Shown here: positions 17,057-26,190 of the stretch, piece by piece
Position numbering within the stretch: position 1 is the first letter of the stretch
Layout: each line of letters begins with the position of its first letter
NCBI RefSeq assembly: GCF_030818695.1
Contig: NZ_JAUTAR010000001.1
Coordinates: 2,474,501-2,538,500 of the forward strand
Direction of reading: 5' to 3'
Length of the DNA: 64,000 nt
Source of the DNA: Chryseobacterium sp. SORGH_AS_0447
Lineage (GTDB): Bacteria; Bacteroidota; Bacteroidia; Flavobacteriales; Weeksellaceae
The notes under the pieces: generated by a model
What the model was told of the DNA's origin: nothing
The model's input: the letters and a program-made list of their open reading frames with translations, nothing else
The model's database searches: none
Position numbers and translations under genes: made by a program

Positions 17057-18208
17057 ATGTCAGAAAACGCCTGGGAAAATCTAGTAAAAAAACAGCTCAA
17101 GACCGACGATATTTATTCCGTTCTTAAAAAAGAAAACCTGGAAGGAATCGAAGTAAAACCCTTTTACGATTCCGTAGACAGACCTTTAGCCAATCTGCCG
17201 AAAATTGAAGAAAGCACACATCTGGTGGCCAGCTATCACGAAAGTCTGCAGGAGGATGTATTTGCCTTTCTGCTGGATCAGAATGTAGAAAACCTTGAGC
17301 AGAAAACTATTTTTGTAAATAATACTGATCTCGCCGGACATATCAGCCCGAAAGAAGAAGACCAGTATTTTTCCTTAGTTGATGTTTTTGATGAAAAAAA
17401 GGCTGCTGTCAACGATCAGCTGGTAAAAGAATTACTGGCAAAACAATTCAGAAGGAATATCTGTGTGGATATTTCCCTTCATCAGAATGCCGGCGCCGCC
17501 ATTTATCAGCAGCTGGGGATTGCCTTGGCAAAAACAAAAGAACTGGTGGAATTATACGGTGCCGGAATCCTGAATAAACTGATATTCAGAATTGCGGTCG
17601 GAGCCAACTATTTCTTTGAAATGGCCAAGCTGCGGGCATTTAAGATCGTTTTCAATCAGCTTTCCAAAGAATATGGCCTGGATGAAATTCCGTACATTTT
17701 TGCAGAAACGTCTTTGCGGAATAAATCGGTCAGTGATAATGAAAATAACCTGATCCGCTCTACACTCGAATTGGCTTCCGCCATGATCGGAGGTGCTGAT
17801 GCGGTCTTCAGCAACAATTATCTGGTAGACCGAAGCACGGAAAATTCGGAAGAAATTTCCTTCAAACAGCAAATCGTACTGGCTTACGAAAGCATCATTA
17901 ATGTTTTTGAAGACGCTTCCAACGGCAGTTATTATGTAGAAGATATTACCCGGCAGATTGCCGAAAAATCCTGGACTTTTTTTGTGGAAATAGAAGAAAA
18001 AGGAGGATATCTGGAATTGCTAAAACAGGGAGTCATCCAGAAAAAAATCTACGATCACGCCGTAGCAGAACAGCAATGGGTGGAAGAAGGAAAAATAAAG
18101 TTGATCGGTGTGAACCTGTATCCGAAATTAGAAATAAAAAAATCTTCGGAAGAATTGTATAGCGAAAAAGAGATTAGAGCAGTTCGCTGGGCTGAAATGT
18201 TTGAGTAA
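17057..18208 (+). CDS. mutA: Methylmalonyl-CoA mutase small (beta) subunit-like protein
   Basis: Catalytically silent partner of the B12-dependent mutase that interconverts methylmalonyl-CoA and succinyl-CoA. The 383-residue protein covers the TIM-barrel part of the family (SLHQNAGAAIYQQLGIALAKTKELVE, FRIAVGANYFFEMAKLRAFKIVF, YIFAETSLRNKS, DAVFSNNYLVD, YYVEDITRQIAEKSWTFFVEIEEKGGYLELLKQGVIQ). It ends near RWAEMFE, without the C-terminal cobalamin-binding-like domain found in long MutA proteins. The large subunit (mutB) that normally follows is not downstream here: a DinB-like gene lies there instead. Confidence 0.85.
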   Translation: MSENAWENLVKKQLKTDDIYSVLKKENLEGIEVKPFYDSVDRPLANLPKIEESTHLVASYHESLQEDVFAFLLDQNVENLEQKTIFVNNTDLAGHISPKEEDQYFSLVDVFDEKKAAVNDQLVKELLAKQFRRNICVDISLHQNAGAAIYQQLGIALAKTKELVELYGAGILNKLIFRIAVGANYFFEMAKLRAFKIVFNQLSKEYGLDEIPYIFAETSLRNKSVSDNENNLIRSTLELASAMIGGADAVFSNNYLVDRSTENSEEISFKQQIVLAYESIINVFEDASNGSYYVEDITRQIAEKSWTFFVEIEEKGGYLELLKQGVIQKKIYDHAVAEQQWVEEGKIKLIGVNLYPKLEIKKSSEELYSEKEIRAVRWAEMFE

Positions 18209-18502
18209 AAGTGGAAAAAGTAATGTATATTTTAAGTATCAACTTTCTTCTTTGATGCATTAGCTTTTTGATAATGTTTATGATTTCCGGACAATCAACA
18301 CATCAATAACGTTGAATATGATGCCTTAATTATTCTTGGAAATTTTTCTTGTATTGAATTAAGTAAGCTTCTAAGTATGTATCAAGTTTATTGAAAGATG
18401 TAATATTGTTTTCTTTGATTTAAATAAAGAAAACCTGAAAAGCCTGATTTATTATCACTGAATTCACTTATATTAAAAAAGAAAATTTATATTTTCATTG
18501 CT

Positions 18503-18943
18503 ATGAAAAAAAAACTGATTGATTTGTTTGAATACACATATCATTTTAACAAAGAAATGATTATAGTTATTACAGAAAATATTGAAAAAATAGATACAAA
18601 AACAATCAGTTTACTTAATCATACCCTTAATGCCCAACAGATCTGGAATTCGCGGATTTTAGGAGAAAATTCATTTGAAGTGTGGCAGGTAAATCCTTTA
18701 GAAAATTTAAATGAAATAAATCAGCAGAATTTTAATAAAAGTATTGAAATTATAGAAAAATTTGATTTTGATCAGAAGGTTCAATATGAAAATTCTAAAG
18801 GGGCAAAATTTGAAAACACAGTCTTTGAAATACTTTTTCAGGCGATTAATCATTCAACCTACCATCGTGGACAAATCAACTCCCTTCTCAAACAGAATGA
18901 AATCAATCCGGTTTTGACGGATTATATTTTTTATAAACGATAA
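18503..18943 (+). CDS. DinB family protein
   Basis: Four-helix-bundle protein of 146 residues of the DinB/YfiT-like superfamily, many members of which are metal-dependent thiol transferases or uncharacterised. The His triad of the family is visible as His in LLNHTLNAQQIW and the pair in NHSTYHRGQI, which could bind a divalent metal. The gene is AT-rich and isolated between the mutase subunit and the methyltransferase. The real substrate is unknown. Confidence 0.85.
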   Translation: MKKKLIDLFEYTYHFNKEMIIVITENIEKIDTKTISLLNHTLNAQQIWNSRILGENSFEVWQVNPLENLNEINQQNFNKSIEIIEKFDFDQKVQYENSKGAKFENTVFEILFQAINHSTYHRGQINSLLKQNEINPVLTDYIFYKR

Positions 18944-19017
18944 TTTTCAAATACATTTTAAAATTTCATTTTCATCTGTTGAGAACATCTGTTAATTAAA
19001 ATTATCTATTCAAATCT

Positions 19018-20167
19018 GTGATTAAAATAATAGATCAAAACATCCAGCAATACATCAATGCAAATCTTAATACCGATCTGCATGCTTTATTATTAAAAAA
19101 GTCTCCTTTCCCTGAGGTTTCCATGCAGGAAATTGTACAGCAGATCAAGGGGAAACAGGTAGCGCAGAAAAAATTTCCCTTTTTACTGAAAGACGGAATT
19201 ATTTTTCCGCCGCAGCTCAGTCTGGAACAGTCTTCCTCAGAAAAGACGGCCTTATACAAATCACATATTCTGAAAGGAGATAAATTCATAGATCTTACTT
19301 CCGGATTTGGAATTGATGCCTACTATTTGTCTGAAAATTTTAAGGAGACTACTTTAGTGGAGCAAAATGCGGATCTTTTGGAAACCGTCCGGAATAACTG
19401 GAATGTGCTGGCGAGGAAAGCCACATTTATAAATCAGAAGCTGGAAGATTTCCTGGAAGAAAATCAGAAATCATTTGACGTGGTCTACCTTGATCCGGCA
19501 CGCAGGGATACCCTGAAAAATAAAGTCTTTCTGCTTGAGGATCTTTCACCCAATATTCTGGAAATCCAGGAAAAACTGCTTTCTATTTCGAATCATATGG
19601 TCATTAAGCTCTCGCCGCTTATTGATTTGAAATATCTGGTCTCCGTTTTACCCCATATTTTCAGGATTGAAATTATTGCCGTAAAAAATGATGTGAAGGA
19701 AGTGGTTGTCTTTTTATCAAAGGAAAGCACAGGGGAAATCAGCTGTAATTGTGTAAATCTGGACAGTGGAGAGCCCACATTTACATTTCACTTTGGACAG
19801 GAAGAAAGCCAGGCCGCAACATACGGAGAGCCCGAAAGGTATATTTATATTCCGAATAATGCGGTTTTAAAAGCCGGAATTTTTAATTTGATTTCGCAAA
19901 AGTTTAGCTTAACAAAACTTCATCCGAATACCCATTTTTACACTTCGGATCAGAAAATACCGGATTTCCCGGGAAGGGTTTTTGAAATGGAACCTGTTGA
20001 AGCTAAACAGGTTCAGAAGTCAAAAAGGGCAGTTTAATATTATTTCTAAAAACTACCCTTTGAAACCGGAGGAAATCAGGAAAAAATACAACCTGAAGGA
20101 CGGCGGTGATAACTACCTTATTTTTACACAGTCCAAAAAAGGAAAAATAATTCTAAAATCCGTATAA
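19018..20167 (+). pseudogene. Class I SAM-dependent methyltransferase with THUMP-like C-terminus (PG_1098-like), frameshifted near the 3' end
   Basis: From the GTG at 19018 the first 340 codons read an N-terminal ferredoxin-like segment. The Rossmann methyltransferase domain follows: motif I FIDLTSGFGIDAYYLSE about residues 93-109, and motif IV VYLDPARRD about 159-167. Then comes the start of a THUMP-like domain, PNNAVLKAGIFNLIS. The frame ends at 20037. The natural C-terminus (FNIISKNYPLKPEEIRKKY, NYLIFTQSKKGKIILKSV) lies one frame over up to 20167. In the run at 20019-20026, TCAAAAAGGG has one A too many; TCAAAAGGG joins the parts. RNA is a likely but unproven substrate. Confidence 0.87.
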
Positions 20168-20302
20168 AAATGTTGCCGTAAAATGTAGGATTTCTTAATT
20201 TTGGGCAATCAGAAATATAAGCAGGAATCGCTTGCCGTTAGAAGAATATAATCGGCCGATGCAGTGCGGTTCTGTATGATCTTAAAAAAATAAATTTTCC
20301 AT

Positions 20303-20605
20303 ATGAAAAAATTAGTTATATGTTTAGCCCTTGCTACAGTTGCGGTAAGCTGCAAAAAAATCCAGGCTGGCGGAAATAAAGACGTTATTAAGCTGGAAGA
20401 AGGGGTAGAAAGATATTCTGACGACGAGCAGACCAGCGGTGAGCAGGATAATCTTTCCAAGTACAGAGGAGATGCGCATGACGGGCATGAAACACCGACA
20501 AAAACCGATACTGCCGGAGCTCCTCAACATAAGGAAGAAGACGGAAGACACTCTGATGCTACTCCGATTCCGGAAGGATCTCAGAATCCAAAGGCTGAAC
20601 ACTAA
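20303..20605 (+). CDS. Small lipoprotein of unknown function
   Basis: 100-residue protein with a lipoprotein signal peptide MKKLVICLALATVAVSC; the lipidated cysteine is residue 17. The mature part is short, polar and low-complexity (Glu/Asp-rich middle, His/Glu/Pro/Thr-rich end) with no recognisable domain. It is probably anchored in the inner leaflet of the outer membrane. It has a strong terminator of its own. Confidence 0.75.
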   Translation: MKKLVICLALATVAVSCKKIQAGGNKDVIKLEEGVERYSDDEQTSGEQDNLSKYRGDAHDGHETPTKTDTAGAPQHKEEDGRHSDATPIPEGSQNPKAEH

Positions 20606-20620
20606 TTATCAGAAAAATAT

Positions 20621-20654
20621 AAAATGTCCTGCAGCAACGCAGGACATTTTTTTT
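20621..20654 (+). terminator. Terminator after small lipoprotein gene
   Basis: AAAATGTCCTGC at 20621-20632 pairs perfectly with GCAGGACATTTT at 20639-20650, followed by T. Confidence 0.85.
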
Positions 20655-20758
20655 GTGGATTTGCAGGCAGCAAGCTCATACAGACCTGAGGAAAATTATC
20701 CTTTTTTGTTTGTTCCTGCGGGGCAAATTTTTTACTTTTAACGAAATAATATTTTACA

Positions 20759-22138
20759 ATGCAAGAGACATTAAATTACATCAACGAAAACAAACAGCGT
20801 TTCGTAGATGAATTGTTTGAGTTACTGAGAATTCCCTCTATTTCTGCGGATCCGGCCTATAAAGAAGACGTGCTGAAATGTGCGGACGCTGTGGCATCAC
20901 ACCTGAAAAGTGCAGGTGCGGATAACGTGGAAGTATGCCAGACCAAAGGATATCCTATCGTTTTCGGGGAGAAAATTTTAGATAAAAACCTGCCGACTGT
21001 TTTGGTCTACGGGCATTACGATGTTCAGCCTGCCGATCCGCTGGAATTATGGACCAGACCGCCTTTCGAACCTTATATTGAAAAAACGGAGCTTCATCCG
21101 GAAGGGGCTATCTTCGCCAGAGGTTCCGCAGATGATAAAGGTCAGTTTTTCATGCACCTGAAGGCTTTTGAGGCGATGATGAAAACCAATACGCTTCCTT
21201 GCAATGTGAAATTTATTCTGGAAGGTGAAGAAGAAGTAGGCTCAGTCAGCCTGGGTGATTTCGTGAATGAAAATAAAGAAAAATTGTCCTGCGACTGTAT
21301 CCTAATCTCCGATACCCATATTTACAGCAATGAGCAGCCTACGGTAACAACAGGTTTAAGAGGCCTCAGCTATGTTGAAGTTGAAATCGAAGGTCCTAAC
21401 CGGGATCTCCACTCAGGACTTTACGGGGGAGCAGTTCCAAACCCGATTCATGTGCTTTCAAGAATGATTGCGAAACTGATTGATGAAGACGGACACATTA
21501 CCATTGATGGATTCTACGATAACGTGGAAACGGTTTCCGATTCCGACAGAGCCGATATGAATAAACTGAAGGACAATCCTGAAGAATTCAAAAAATCTAT
21601 CGGACTAAACGGCGTTGAAGGAGAAAAAGGATATACAACTTTGGAAAGAACATCGATCCGTCCAACTTTAGACTGCAACGGACTCTGGGGAGGCTACACG
21701 GGAGAAGGTGCAAAAACAGTGATCCCTTCAAAAGCTTCTGCTAAAATTTCCATGCGTCTGGTACCTTATCAGACTCCGGAAGAAATTACGGAGAAATTTA
21801 CCGCTTATTTTAAAAAGATCGCTCCTGAAAACGTAAAAGTAAAGGTAACACCGCACCACGGAGGAATGCCTTATGTCCTACCAACCGATACCAAAGAGTT
21901 CACAGCAGCCAAGCAGGCTATGGAAACTGCTTTTGGAAAAGAAGTTCTTCCATACAGAGGCGGAGGAAGTATTCCGATTACCGCGATGTTTGAGCAGGTT
22001 TTAGGCGCTAAATCTGTTTTAATGGGCTTTGGGCTGGATTCCGATGCGATCCACTCTCCGAATGAGCATTATGGCTTATTTAATTTCTATAAGGGAATTG
22101 AAAGTATACCGCTGTTTTTTGAGAATTATGCTAAATAA
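20759..22138 (+). CDS. M20 family dipeptidase
   Basis: Zinc aminoacyl-dipeptidase of 459 residues, with a cytoplasmic appearance (no signal peptide). The metal and catalytic residues of the M20 family are visible in order: His and Asp in VYGHYDVQP, the bridging Asp in GSADDKGQ, the Glu-Glu pair in EGEEEVGS, Asp in ISDTHIY, and the distal His in DAIHSPNEHYG. The dimerisation (lid) domain lies between about 195 and 360 with DLHSGLYGG. It most resembles the beta-Ala-Xaa/general dipeptidase group (PepV/CNDP type). A hairpin terminator follows. Confidence 0.93.
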   Translation: MQETLNYINENKQRFVDELFELLRIPSISADPAYKEDVLKCADAVASHLKSAGADNVEVCQTKGYPIVFGEKILDKNLPTVLVYGHYDVQPADPLELWTRPPFEPYIEKTELHPEGAIFARGSADDKGQFFMHLKAFEAMMKTNTLPCNVKFILEGEEEVGSVSLGDFVNENKEKLSCDCILISDTHIYSNEQPTVTTGLRGLSYVEVEIEGPNRDLHSGLYGGAVPNPIHVLSRMIAKLIDEDGHITIDGFYDNVETVSDSDRADMNKLKDNPEEFKKSIGLNGVEGEKGYTTLERTSIRPTLDCNGLWGGYTGEGAKTVIPSKASAKISMRLVPYQTPEEITEKFTAYFKKIAPENVKVKVTPHHGGMPYVLPTDTKEFTAAKQAMETAFGKEVLPYRGGGSIPITAMFEQVLGAKSVLMGFGLDSDAIHSPNEHYGLFNFYKGIESIPLFFENYAK

Positions 22139-22160
22139 GTGATAATAATAAATTTATATA

Positions 22161-22197
22161 AAAAAATCTCATAAATATTTATGAGATTTTTTTATAT
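22161..22197 (+). terminator. Terminator after the dipeptidase gene
   Basis: A long perfect palindrome: AAAAATCTCATAAAT is mirrored by ATTTATGAGATTTTT with extra T. Confidence 0.85.
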
Positions 22198-22230
22198 TTA
22201 CGTGACAATAATTAATGAAATAATAATATT

Positions 22231-23262
22231 ATGAAAAAAACTTTATCAGCTTTATTGTTTGCTTCAGCTTCGCTGATGTTCGGACAAACACTCGTAAGTG
22301 AAAATTTTCAAACTTTAACGGTTGGTAACTTAGGTACCGACGTAACAGGAAATACAGCAGGACAGAATGGCTGGTTATCAATTTATGGATCAAATGCAGA
22401 TTATCAGATAACTAATATTGATGCAGCCCATGGAAAATCCTTAACTATTGCAAGTTATAACAGTTATAGCAGTGCTACAAATACGACCTTAAATACCAGA
22501 ATTGCTGCTAAAGAAACAACCGTAGTTGCGACAACAGCAAACAATATTCTGCATGGTAAGTTCGATTTGTATACTGGTCCTTCTACAGGAACAGGAACTA
22601 TTCAAATGAGGGTAATTGGTATGAATGGAACAGCATCGACTGCCATAGGCGGTTTTGTTTATGATGTTGCAACAAAAGAAATTCGAGGATTAGGAACCTT
22701 CACGAATCAATCCACACTTACTCCTACGGTTTATTCAATCGGTTTTGCAGCTGCTCCTGGTGTGCTTTTAACGGCAAATACTTGGAATACATTAGATTTT
22801 AGATATAATAAAACTACTGGTGCTTTTACGTGGTATTGGCCTGGTGGTTCTGGTTCGATTGCAGCAGATACTTCGTCTTTGGGACTTATTCCCGGAATGG
22901 TGGGAGAAGATCTCTACTTGTATAACGTTACTTCTACAGGAAATACGGTTAGTAAAATAGGTGGTTTTGATAATATTCTTGTAGAATTTACTACGACATC
23001 CGCTTTATCTACAAATGATCTGAGCTCCTATGTAAGAGCAACACCATCTGTAAAGATTTATCCTAATCCGACGTCAGATATTCTAAACATCAAAGCAGAT
23101 TCAAAAATTAAGAATGTTACTGTTACAGATTTTACAGGGAAAAAAATAAATGTTGAACTGAATAACAGCAAAGTTGATGTAAGCGCAATTCCTGCAGGAT
23201 CTTACCTTATAAGTGTTGAAACTAAGGATGGAATTTCCACTGAAAAATTCATCAAAAAATAA
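22231..23262 (+). CDS. T9SS type A sorting-domain protein 1
   Basis: Secreted protein of 343 residues. Signal peptide MKKTLSALLFASASLMFGQ; the middle part is rich in Thr/Ser/Gly and appears beta-sandwich-like without a domain I can name. The C-terminal T9SS sorting domain (about 270-343) starts VKIYPNPTSDILNIKADSK and ends GISTEKFIKK. Export through the type IX system followed by sortase-type cleavage is expected from that tail. The tail is close to that of the next gene. Function unknown. Confidence 0.87.
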   Translation: MKKTLSALLFASASLMFGQTLVSENFQTLTVGNLGTDVTGNTAGQNGWLSIYGSNADYQITNIDAAHGKSLTIASYNSYSSATNTTLNTRIAAKETTVVATTANNILHGKFDLYTGPSTGTGTIQMRVIGMNGTASTAIGGFVYDVATKEIRGLGTFTNQSTLTPTVYSIGFAAAPGVLLTANTWNTLDFRYNKTTGAFTWYWPGGSGSIAADTSSLGLIPGMVGEDLYLYNVTSTGNTVSKIGGFDNILVEFTTTSALSTNDLSSYVRATPSVKIYPNPTSDILNIKADSKIKNVTVTDFTGKKINVELNNSKVDVSAIPAGSYLISVETKDGISTEKFIKK

Positions 23263-23286
23263 AGTTGACTATCTAATCTGATATTT

Positions 23287-23316
23287 AAAGCTTCCTGATT
23301 AAAGGAAGCTTTTTTG
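23287..23316 (+). terminator. Terminator after T9SS protein 1
   Basis: AAAGCTTCC and GGAAGCTTT around a short loop, followed by TTTTT. Confidence 0.85.
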
Positions 23317-23472
23317 TTATCAGTAATATGATAAATATTTATTGTATTGATTTTTGATATAGTGTTTTGAGCGAAAAAAAATAATATTAGATCTCATATC
23401 GGTTATATTTTTACGTTTTATTTGTGTATTTGGTTTAAAAATTATATATTCATACTGTTAAATAATAATGAT

Positions 23473-24393
23473 ATGAGAAAATTTTTACTATTAAGTTCAT
23501 TATTGGGAATAACTCTGATGAACGCACAGACCAACGTGTACAGCTACGGCTTTGATACCGCATTCGGAACAGATTGGGTAACCACCAATCAAAGCAGTCC
23601 TTCTACGACTTCTTTATGGACTAAGGCTACTTATACAACACCATTAAGCAATCCTTTATTCGGAAGCGGCAATACGACTACGGTACCGTCAGGACAGGCA
23701 GGAGGAGCCAATTCATTTGCTTTGGTGAATTATACCAGTACCTCTGGGACCGGGATTATCAGCAACTGGCTGATTACACCGTCAGTAAATGTAAAAAATG
23801 GAGATGTTGTAAGTTTCTACACCAGAAAAGGTACTGACGGTACCAGTGATTATCCAGATCGCCTGGAATTACGATACAGTACGGCAGCAACTGCTGTGAC
23901 ACCTTCGGGCGGATCTTCAGGAGTGGGTTCTTTTACCAATCTGGGAGTAACCGTAAATCCTAATCTTGCCTCAGGATTCGTGTATCCTAAAACTTGGACG
24001 AAATACAGTTTTACCATTACAGGAGTGGGAAATAATCCAGTTGCGGTTAAGTTTGCTTTCAGATATTATGTGACTGATGGGGGGCCAAGCGGAACAAATT
24101 CTGATCTGATTGGTATCGATACCTTCTCTATTGACAGAGCTGTTTTAGCCACCAATGAAGTAGGCGCAACCAGTAAAACGGTTTCGGTATATCCTAATCC
24201 GACAACGGATTATTTGACCGTTAAATCTGAAGAAAAAATCAGTACAGTGGAAATTTATGATATTAGCGGCAAAAAAATCCCGGTATCTGTTGAAGGAAAT
24301 ACAATTGATGTAAAAAAACTTAATGCAGGAACCTATCTGATTAATATAGAAACCAAGTCAGGGAAAGTTTCAGAAAAATTCATCAAAAAATAA
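23473..24393 (+). CDS. T9SS type A sorting-domain protein 2 with choice-of-anchor J-like domain
   Basis: Secreted protein of 306 residues from the ATG at 23473, which begins the signal peptide MRKFLLLSSLLGITLMNAQ; codons further upstream in this frame are not preceded by such a leader. Residues about 20-230 resemble a choice-of-anchor J carbohydrate-binding-like beta-sandwich (FDTAFGTDWVTTNQ, WLITPSVNVKNGDVVSFYTRK, LELRYSTA). The C-terminal T9SS sorting domain starts VSVYPNPTTDYLTVKSE and ends KVSEKFIKK, like its upstream neighbour. Substrate unknown. Confidence 0.88.
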   Translation: MRKFLLLSSLLGITLMNAQTNVYSYGFDTAFGTDWVTTNQSSPSTTSLWTKATYTTPLSNPLFGSGNTTTVPSGQAGGANSFALVNYTSTSGTGIISNWLITPSVNVKNGDVVSFYTRKGTDGTSDYPDRLELRYSTAATAVTPSGGSSGVGSFTNLGVTVNPNLASGFVYPKTWTKYSFTITGVGNNPVAVKFAFRYYVTDGGPSGTNSDLIGIDTFSIDRAVLATNEVGATSKTVSVYPNPTTDYLTVKSEEKISTVEIYDISGKKIPVSVEGNTIDVKKLNAGTYLINIETKSGKVSEKFIKK

Positions 24394-24414
24394 ATACTGA
24401 CAAATGTTAGTTTG

Positions 24415-24444
24415 AAAAAACGCTCCAATTGGGGCGTTTTTCTT
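24415..24444 (+). terminator. Terminator after T9SS protein 2
   Basis: AAACGCTCC pairs with GGGGCGTTT (one G-T) followed by TT. Confidence 0.75.
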
Positions 24445-24471
24445 ATTTTTAGGAACTAAATCCAAAATAAT

Positions 24472-25179
24472 ATGTTAGAAAATAAAGTCGCTTATATTAC
24501 AGGAGGAACCAAAGGTATTGGTTTCGGAATTGCAAAAATTTTATTAGAAAACGGAGTTTCCGTAGCATTTTCGGGAAGGAAAAGAGAAGATGTGGAAAAG
24601 GCAGAGCAGGAACTGAAACAGTACTCCGAAAATGTTCTGGGAATTGTTTCAGATGTAAAAAGTCTTGAAAGCGAAGAGGAAGCGATACAGCATATCAAAG
24701 AAAAATTCGGGAAACTGGATTTTGTAATTGCCAATGCCGGGTTAGGTGTTTTTAAGCCTGTGGATCAGCTTTCCGCCGAAGAATGGAACGATATGATCAA
24801 AACCAATCTGACAGGCGTTTTCTATACCTTAAAAGCTTCTGTAGAAGAACTCAAGAAAACAGAAGGATACTACATTACCATTGCCAGCCTGGCAGGAGCC
24901 AATTTCTTTGAAAAAGGATCCGGCTACAATGCCTCAAAATTTGGAGTGGTTGGCTTTACCCAGGCGGCCATGATCGACCTGAGAAAGTACAACATCAAAT
25001 CCACGGTTATCATGCCCGGTTCTGTTGCTACAAACTTTAACGGAAATATCCCTTCTGAAAAGGACGCATGGAAGATCCAGCCGGAAGATATGGGAAATCT
25101 GGTGCTGGATATTTTAAAGATGAATCCGCGGGTTTTGCCGAGCAAGATCGAGTTTAGGGCAACAAAACCAGCCAACTAA
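24472..25179 (+). CDS. SDR family oxidoreductase
   Basis: NAD(P)-dependent short-chain dehydrogenase/reductase of 235 residues. The cofactor motif TGGTKGIG lies near residues 11-18, NAGLG at about 91-95, and the catalytic Tyr/Lys motif YNASK at about 153-157 after the catalytic Ser in ITIASLAG. It resembles 3-oxoacyl-ACP-reductase-like SDRs, but the substrate cannot be assigned from sequence. It stands alone between secreted proteins and the electron-transfer flavoprotein genes. Confidence 0.92.
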   Translation: MLENKVAYITGGTKGIGFGIAKILLENGVSVAFSGRKREDVEKAEQELKQYSENVLGIVSDVKSLESEEEAIQHIKEKFGKLDFVIANAGLGVFKPVDQLSAEEWNDMIKTNLTGVFYTLKASVEELKKTEGYYITIASLAGANFFEKGSGYNASKFGVVGFTQAAMIDLRKYNIKSTVIMPGSVATNFNGNIPSEKDAWKIQPEDMGNLVLDILKMNPRVLPSKIEFRATKPAN

Positions 25180-25214
25180 AAACATCTAATGCGCTGAATA
25201 GTAAATTAATAAGT

Positions 25215-25230
25215 ATTATGCATGCATAAT
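25215..25230. repeat. Perfect 16-bp palindrome upstream of etfB
   Basis: ATTATGCATGCATAAT is its own reverse complement and lies about 140 bp before the etfB ATG. It could be an operator for a dimeric regulator. Confidence 0.6.
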
Positions 25231-25368
25231 ATATATTTTATTTATATTAGCGAAACATAATTTAATGAAAATCCAGGTATAAAAATCCTAAGCTTTTATA
25301 TCAAAGAGAACAATAAAGCACGTATGAAGCCGTAAGGGGACATAAGGCAAATAAAAATTAAACAACAT

Positions 25369-26115
25369 ATGAAAATATTAGTTTGTATCAGTAGTGTTCC
25401 GGATACTACTTCCAAGATCAACTTTACAGCAGATAAATCTGCATTCGACAAAAACGGAATCCAGTGGGTAATTAATCCGCTTGACGAATTTGCACTTACG
25501 AAAGCCATCAAATTGCAGGAATCTCAGGGCGCAACGGTAACGGTAATCAACGTAGGGGATGCGGTTACCGAACCTGTAATCAGAAAAGCTTTGGCCATCG
25601 GGGCAAATGATGCGGTACGCGTAAACCTTGATCCTAAAGACAGTTTTTCCACGGCTAAGGAAATCGCTGCGGTTGTACAGAACGGAGGATATGATTTAAT
25701 CCTTTGCGGTAAAGAATCCATCGATTACAACGGAGGTTCAGTTCCGGGAATGGTAGCTCAGTTATTGAATCAGCCTTTTGTGAATGCATCCGTAGGGTTG
25801 GACGTAAACGGAAGCAAAGCAACTGCGGTAAGAGAAATTGAAGGCGGAAAAGAAACAATTTCCGTTAAGTTACCGGCTGTTATCGCCGGACAAAAAGGAT
25901 TGGTAGATGAAAAAGACCTGATCATTCCGAATATGAGAGGAATTATGTCTGCCAGAACAAAACCTTTGCAGGTTGTTGAGCCGGCTTCATCTGAGGTAAA
26001 AGTTCAGGGGGTATCTTATGACAGCGTTCCGCCGAGAGCCGCTGTAAAAATGGTTTCTCCGGACAACCTGGACGAATTGGTAAGACTACTTCACGAAGAA
26101 GCAAAAGTTATTTAA
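25369..26115 (+). CDS. etfB: Electron transfer flavoprotein beta subunit
   Basis: Subunit of the FAD/AMP heterodimer that takes electrons from acyl-CoA dehydrogenases and passes them to the respiratory chain; 248 residues. The N-terminus MKILVCISSVPDTTSKINF is typical. The AMP/FAD region carries IGANDAVRVN, DLILCGKESID and GSVPGMVAQLLNQPFV, and the beta-type AVREIEGGKETI loop follows. It pairs with etfA 75 bases downstream. Confidence 0.96.
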   Translation: MKILVCISSVPDTTSKINFTADKSAFDKNGIQWVINPLDEFALTKAIKLQESQGATVTVINVGDAVTEPVIRKALAIGANDAVRVNLDPKDSFSTAKEIAAVVQNGGYDLILCGKESIDYNGGSVPGMVAQLLNQPFVNASVGLDVNGSKATAVREIEGGKETISVKLPAVIAGQKGLVDEKDLIIPNMRGIMSARTKPLQVVEPASSEVKVQGVSYDSVPPRAAVKMVSPDNLDELVRLLHEEAKVI

Positions 26116-26117
26116 TC

Positions 26118-26182
26118 ATTCTAAATTCAACATTTAAAATTCAGAAAAACCAACCTTGAATTTTGAACTTTAAATCTTAAAT
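26118..26182. repeat. Intergenic imperfect palindrome between etfB and etfA
   Basis: ATTCAACATTTAAAATTCA on the left is mirrored by TGAATTTTGAACTTTAAAT on the right (a few mismatches) around a short loop. Like the atpA-atpG element, it is inside an operon. Confidence 0.65.
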
Positions 26183-26190
26183 ATAAAATC

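Noticed and set aside
16939..17127. 62-codon ORF before mutA
   Set aside because: It lies in the palindromic repeat and overlaps mutA in another frame.
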